Program-made: the position numbers and the translations under genes
Assembly (NCBI GenBank): GCA_005883445.1
Contig: VAZL01000238.1
Coordinates: forward strand, 1-10,334
Origin: Alphaproteobacteria bacterium
GTDB lineage: Bacteria > Pseudomonadota > Alphaproteobacteria > Rhizobiales > Xanthobacteraceae
Reading direction: 5' to 3'
Length of the DNA: 10,334 bases
Shown: piece after piece, positions 7,348 through 10,334 of the stretch
Layout of the letters: each line of letters starts with the position of its first letter
Position numbering within the stretch: position 1 is the first letter of the stretch
The notes under the pieces: model-generated
The model's database searches: none
The model's input: only the letters and a program-made list of their open reading frames with translations
What the model was told of the DNA's origin: nothing

Positions 7348-9684
7348 TCAGGTCTGGGGGTGAAGCGGATTGAGCTCGCTTTCCGACAGCGGCCGGTCTT
7401 GCCATCCGAGCTTGACCGGCACATCGTAAAGTCGGCCACGTGCGAAGCGGCGATAAAAATGCCGCAGTCCCGGAACGATCACTCTGGCGACCGGGACATC
7501 GATGTCGGGGCGCGTCTGATCGAGGACGAGGAAATCGAGGCCCGCGCGCTTGGCGAGATCCACGCAGGCCCTCACCTGCTCGCGCGTGTCGAGACTGCCG
7601 AACTTCGAGCCGAAGTCCGGTCGGACGACCGCAGCACCGCTCGGCGTTAAATAGGCATGGTCCTGCAGCCGAAATGGAGGCGTGGCGATACCATCGTTCG
7701 ATTCTTGGCTCGACGGGTTCGGGTCCCGGCCGCCCATGAGGCCGATGGACAGAAATTGGTTGAGCTCGGTCATCGCGCGTAACGCCGCGATCCGCGCATC
7801 GAAATGCGAGCCAGAACCGAACTCGACAAATTCTTGCGAGTTTTCCATCCAGTGCGTTATGGTCACAAAGCTCGGAATCCCGAGATCGCTGGTGACGTCG
7901 AGCATCCAGAGGCGGCGTCCGGTTTCGGCAAGCTGGATTTTCAGATCACGGATGTAGGCTTCATCGAACTGGCCGAGATCCACTTCCGCCCGTTGCAATC
8001 GATTGTACCACCAGATCGCGTATGCATCCCGTTCCACCAACTCGAGGAACCCTTGAACGATTGCCTCCCCGAGCGTGTTGCCGGCCGCGCAGCCGTTGGA
8101 ATCCGCATGGACATGGTAGGCGGCAGGCGGGCCCCGGTAGAAAAAATATAACAGGCTGGTCGGAAGATATTTGAACCGTTCGTCGCGCAGGGACCAGACC
8201 GGCGACCATTCGATCTCCGCCGATCGATCGAAGGGGGTCGGCATCGGCATCGACGGGTCTGCGTCGATCGTCTGCGCCTGATCCTGCCGGTCCTGCGCGT
8301 CGCTGAACAGCAAGACATCGTTGGGTAGAATGGCATCGCCCGATGGGAAATCCGTGAACCGCCGGGTCACTCTGATCTCGTCGCCCTGAAAAATCCCGGA
8401 ATAGCGCTCGATCGCCTCCATGAGCGCGCTGGCTTCACCCTGCTCGGCAGTGCTGCCCTTGCCGAAGCTGCCGCCGCTCAGCCCCGCCTTGAGCTCATTG
8501 ACCGTCCTCGCCGGCCCCGAAAAATTGTGCGTGGCAAGGTAATTGGTATTCATGGGCAAATCGGCTTCAATCCGCTCGAGCCGCGAGACCACGCCGGTAA
8601 GGGGGCTCACGTGTTTGCGGAAACGTGCGACCGTGGCCCGCGACGAAACGGTCCGATAGCCCCCGCTCGTCATGACCAGCTTGCCGCCGGCGCCAAGTTC
8701 GACCGGCACCGGCGCACGGCGGGGGTCGCGCAACTTCTTGCGGCCGCAGGCCGCGCATTGCGGACGGGCCGCCACGTAATGCTTCACAATGGTCGCGCCC
8801 AGCAGGTCGAGGCTGATGATGTGATCGCGCACGTCCGTACGGAAGTCGGTAGCGATCGCTTTTGCGATCTCGACGGCCGCAAGCTGAATGCCGCTCTGTC
8901 CGACCATATCGCGGGCAAGCGGCGAAGTGGCGACGCGGCGCGCCCCTCCGCGGTCAAGAAGCGCCTTGATCTCTCGGTTGCGTCTCATGCGTTCGGCAAG
9001 ACAAGCCCAGCACGCGCTCTTACCCGGTCTGAGCACTGGTCCCACCAAAGGGAAAATGCCGCACGGTTGGACGAGAACCCAAGGTGTGCAGTCCGACAAA
9101 TGCTCCCGGTTCAATTCGGCCAGCTGTCCTTCGAGATAATCGCTCACCAGCGTGACCGTCAGGTCGGCTGAACGCTTCACGACGCGAACGCCCAGCCCCC
9201 TCAAGGCGGCGCCGAGCTCGGCTGCACCCTGCACGTCGATCGAATGAATGCGCACGCGACATTTCTGGAGATTTTTCTTCGCGATCTCGGGCGACAGGCC
9301 CAGGCTCGCCCAATAGGCGGCTACGGTATCCGCCGGAGCGCGAGGTTTCGCGATGATAAAGCGGCGATCGACCAGCCGCTTCAGGGCTTCGTGGATCTTG
9401 TCGGAAGGGAAATTCTGCTCCAGCGCGCGAACGAGCTCCCGAAAACTCTTTCTACCCTCGCCTATCGCGGAAGCGAGCGCGCAATAGAGCTCGCCGTGAA
9501 GAAAGAACTTGCGGTCCTCGGAATAGAGGCACACGACCTTGGACGGCAGCACATAGACGGTGAAATTCGGCGCGAACCGCGGAACATTCTTGCTGTCATG
9601 CTGCGCAATGCGATCGCGGTGATCGCCTGTCATGCGGTGAGCACGCGCGTTTCTACGCCTATCGCGACCAGTCCGGATCGCCAT
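7348..9684 (-). CDS. TOMM cyclodehydratase: SagC/E1-like and YcaO (SagD-like) fusion
   Basis: This 778-residue protein carries both parts of an azoline-forming cyclodehydratase. Residues about 33-330 resemble the SagC/E1-like partner: a small leader-binding domain (PRFAPNFTVYVLPSKVVCLYSE, 35-56) and a ThiF-like part with two zinc-type CxxC pairs, CWAC (225-228) and CAAC (310-313). Residues about 365-778 are a YcaO domain with the ATP/Mg2+ region GGSFGKGSTAEQGEASALMEAIERYS (404-429), then DSNGCAAGNT (528-537) and ELVERDAYAIWWYN (548-561). By family, the YcaO part phosphorylates the amide oxygen of the precursor backbone with ATP and closes Cys (or Ser/Thr) onto it, while the first half binds the leader. 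The C-terminus reads LNPLHPQT, a weak version of the Pro-rich tail of TOMM YcaO proteins. ATG 9684 gives the longest frame; ATG 9633 (MTGDHRD...) is equally possible because neither has a clear ribosome-binding site and residues 1-17 are Arg-rich. Confidence 0.93.
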   Translation of the reverse strand: MAIRTGRDRRRNARAHRMTGDHRDRIAQHDSKNVPRFAPNFTVYVLPSKVVCLYSEDRKFFLHGELYCALASAIGEGRKSFRELVRALEQNFPSDKIHEALKRLVDRRFIIAKPRAPADTVAAYWASLGLSPEIAKKNLQKCRVRIHSIDVQGAAELGAALRGLGVRVVKRSADLTVTLVSDYLEGQLAELNREHLSDCTPWVLVQPCGIFPLVGPVLRPGKSACWACLAERMRRNREIKALLDRGGARRVATSPLARDMVGQSGIQLAAVEIAKAIATDFRTDVRDHIISLDLLGATIVKHYVAARPQCAACGRKKLRDPRRAPVPVELGAGGKLVMTSGGYRTVSSRATVARFRKHVSPLTGVVSRLERIEADLPMNTNYLATHNFSGPARTVNELKAGLSGGSFGKGSTAEQGEASALMEAIERYSGIFQGDEIRVTRRFTDFPSGDAILPNDVLLFSDAQDRQDQAQTIDADPSMPMPTPFDRSAEIEWSPVWSLRDERFKYLPTSLLYFFYRGPPAAYHVHADSNGCAAGNTLGEAIVQGFLELVERDAYAIWWYNRLQRAEVDLGQFDEAYIRDLKIQLAETGRRLWMLDVTSDLGIPSFVTITHWMENSQEFVEFGSGSHFDARIAALRAMTELNQFLSIGLMGGRDPNPSSQESNDGIATPPFRLQDHAYLTPSGAAVVRPDFGSKFGSLDTREQVRACVDLAKRAGLDFLVLDQTRPDIDVPVARVIVPGLRHFYRRFARGRLYDVPVKLGWQDRPLSESELNPLHPQT

Positions 9685-9803
9685 TGCAAGACACGTATTC
9701 TCGAGCTTGCGAGAGCGCCGCCGTCTCGCTCGGGCGCTGGCGTTTCTCGCTAGGATTGACCATCTACTCGGCCATCATGTGGCGCCGCAAACAACACATA
9801 ATT

Positions 9804-9831
9804 GGCCGGGTCGAACCTGGTCAACCCGGCC
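9804..9831 (-). promoter_or_regulatory. Hairpin between precursor and cyclodehydratase genes
   Basis: On the transcribed (minus-sense) strand the segment forms an 8-base perfect stem, GGCCGGGT with ACCCGGCC. It can be extended by a G-U, a G-C and an A-U pair around a six-base loop. The G-U pair would be a C/A mismatch on the opposite strand, so the fold suits the minus-strand transcript better. The following sequence is only moderately U-rich, so this is not a textbook terminator. It lies 40 bases after the precursor stop and 120 bases before the cyclodehydratase ATG, a place where partial termination or RNA protection would raise precursor over enzyme. Confidence 0.45.
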
Positions 9832-9871
9832 ATGACCTTGCGTTTGTCAACTAAATCGGAGCGCGCCAAGT

Positions 9872-10276
9872 CTAGCAGATACGGCAAACTCCCCACGACA
9901 AGCAGCAGCCGCAGCCTCCGCAGCCGCAGCCTCCGCACCCGCCTCCGCAGCGGCAGCCTCTGCCGCAGCCCCTGCAGCCGCAGCCTCTGCCGCCGCAGCC
10001 TCTGCCGCAGCCTCGGGCAAACTTTTCGCCGAGTCGGGGCGTTCCGGCGTTTTCTTTGTCGAAGACGTAGAACGTCCCCAAGCTGACGTCGGCGACTTCT
10101 TCCTCACTGAGAGTGATTTGGGGCGGGGAGGTATCCCACGACGGTATATCCGCCGCCGGCACAGCGGTTGCCGCGGATGCGCCGCCCGCCAACGACAAAG
10201 ACACACCGACAACCCCAACCATCGGTACGGCTTCCTTCGGATATTTGCGCTTCGAAGCACGCTTCGTCTGCGGCAT
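9872..10276 (-). CDS. TOMM (azole peptide) precursor with Cys/Gly/Arg-rich core
   Basis: This 134-residue peptide precursor begins MPQTKRASKRKYPKEA. The start at ATG 10276 is supported by an excellent site, GGGAGGA at 10284-10290, seven bases upstream. Residues 1-86 look like a leader: a basic N-terminus, a hydrophobic stretch (17-32), an Ala-Ser-Ala site (33-35), then an acidic patch ITLSEEEVADVSLGTFYVFD (54-73) that is a likely recognition part. Residues 87-134 are the probable core: 48 residues with 15 Cys, 20 Gly and 7 Arg in patterns such as GRGCGGRGCGCRGC, ending CCLSWGVCRIC. Only one Ser and no Thr occur in the core, so thiazoles are expected rather than oxazoles. It is the first gene of the set followed by the cyclodehydratase and SagB-type genes, the classic neighbourhood for a TOMM. 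A metal-binding Cys-rich protein is an alternative, but the neighbours argue against it. The leader/core boundary and the product are inferred. Confidence 0.85.
   Translation of the reverse strand: MPQTKRASKRKYPKEAVPMVGVVGVSLSLAGGASAATAVPAADIPSWDTSPPQITLSEEEVADVSLGTFYVFDKENAGTPRLGEKFARGCGRGCGGRGCGCRGCGRGCRCGGGCGGCGCGGCGCCLSWGVCRIC
9901..10015. repeat. Short-period repeats encoding the precursor core
   Basis: On the plus strand the 9-mer CCGCAGCCT occurs exactly at 9909, 9924, 9978, 9993 and 10005, with near copies between (for example at 9963). In the coding sense these spell AGGCTGCGG, giving Gly-Cys-Gly steps. All 15 Cys codons of the core are TGC and most Gly codons are GGC. The tract keeps frame throughout and points to growth by slippage or duplication. 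It also creates an Ala-rich overlapping frame that is not a gene. Confidence 0.7.
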
Positions 10277-10283
10277 AGTTAAG

Positions 10284-10290
10284 TCCTCCC
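10284..10290 (-). promoter_or_regulatory. Strong ribosome-binding site of the precursor gene
   Basis: The minus strand reads GGGAGGA seven bases before ATG 10276, the best-placed Shine-Dalgarno in the window. It contrasts with the cyclodehydratase gene, which has no clear site at either candidate start. This fits a peptide precursor that must be made in excess over its modifying enzyme. Confidence 0.7.
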
Positions 10291-10334
10291 ACGCCTGCTA
10301 GCGAATATTCGACGCCCGAATTCGTACGCTTTGC

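Noticed and set aside
8527..9171. Plus-strand frame of 214 codons antisense to the cyclodehydratase gene
   Set aside because: It is a shadow of the YcaO/E1-like coding frame, with no recognisable domain and no ribosome-binding site worth noting.
9750..9938. Minus-strand frame of 62 codons over the precursor end and the following gap
   Set aside because: Its start is Arg/Leu-rich repeat read out of frame; there is no ribosome-binding site, and it covers the intercistronic hairpin.
9847..10260. Minus-strand frame with a long Ala/Glu-rich tract overlapping the precursor
   Set aside because: It is the precursor repeat read in another frame. The precursor frame has the strong ribosome-binding site and leader/core structure.
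9872..10276. Metallothionein-like or other metal-binding protein instead of a TOMM precursor
   Set aside because: Cys content alone would allow it, but the leader-like first 86 residues and the directly following YcaO and SagB genes favour a modified-peptide precursor.

Overview
The window looks like chromosomal DNA of a Bradyrhizobium-type alphaproteobacterium (Hyphomicrobiales). It is GC-rich, and it carries a rhizobial-style OpgC protein, an HdeD/DUF308 membrane protein and a NUDIX hydrolase of types common in that group. This assignment rests on protein character only. Every well-supported gene is on the minus strand, so transcription runs from the right edge to the left. I see no rRNA, tRNA, CRISPR array or insertion sequence.

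Left part (1-5571), housekeeping and envelope genes. From left to right these are a glycogen-debranching/amylo-alpha-1,6-glucosidase cut by the left edge (1-2103), a gap with one weak plus-strand small ORF, a NUDIX hydrolase (2496-3029), a six-helix HdeD/DUF308 protein (3118-3675), an OpgC-like glucan-modifying membrane protein whose conserved N-terminus has no usable start codon (3970-5271), and a 65-residue protein of unknown function (5374-5571).

Right part (5878-10334), the most interesting region: a compact gene set for a thiazole/oxazole-modified peptide (TOMM, also called linear azol(in)e-containing peptide). In transcription order it has a 134-residue precursor with a leader of about 86 residues and a 48-residue Cys/Gly/Arg core holding 15 cysteines (9872-10276). 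Next comes a fused cyclodehydratase with an N-terminal E1-like/SagC-type half and a C-terminal YcaO/SagD-type half (7348-9684). Last is a SagB-type flavin dehydrogenase (5878-7335), only 12 bases after the cyclodehydratase stop. The expected logic is that the leader binds the E1-like half, the YcaO half uses ATP to turn Cys into thiazoline, and SagB oxidises thiazoline to thiazole. The leader contains a Sec-signal-like hydrophobic stretch with an Ala-x-Ala site. A hairpin lies between the precursor and enzyme genes. No dedicated exporter, protease or immunity gene is visible; the cluster may continue beyond the right edge.
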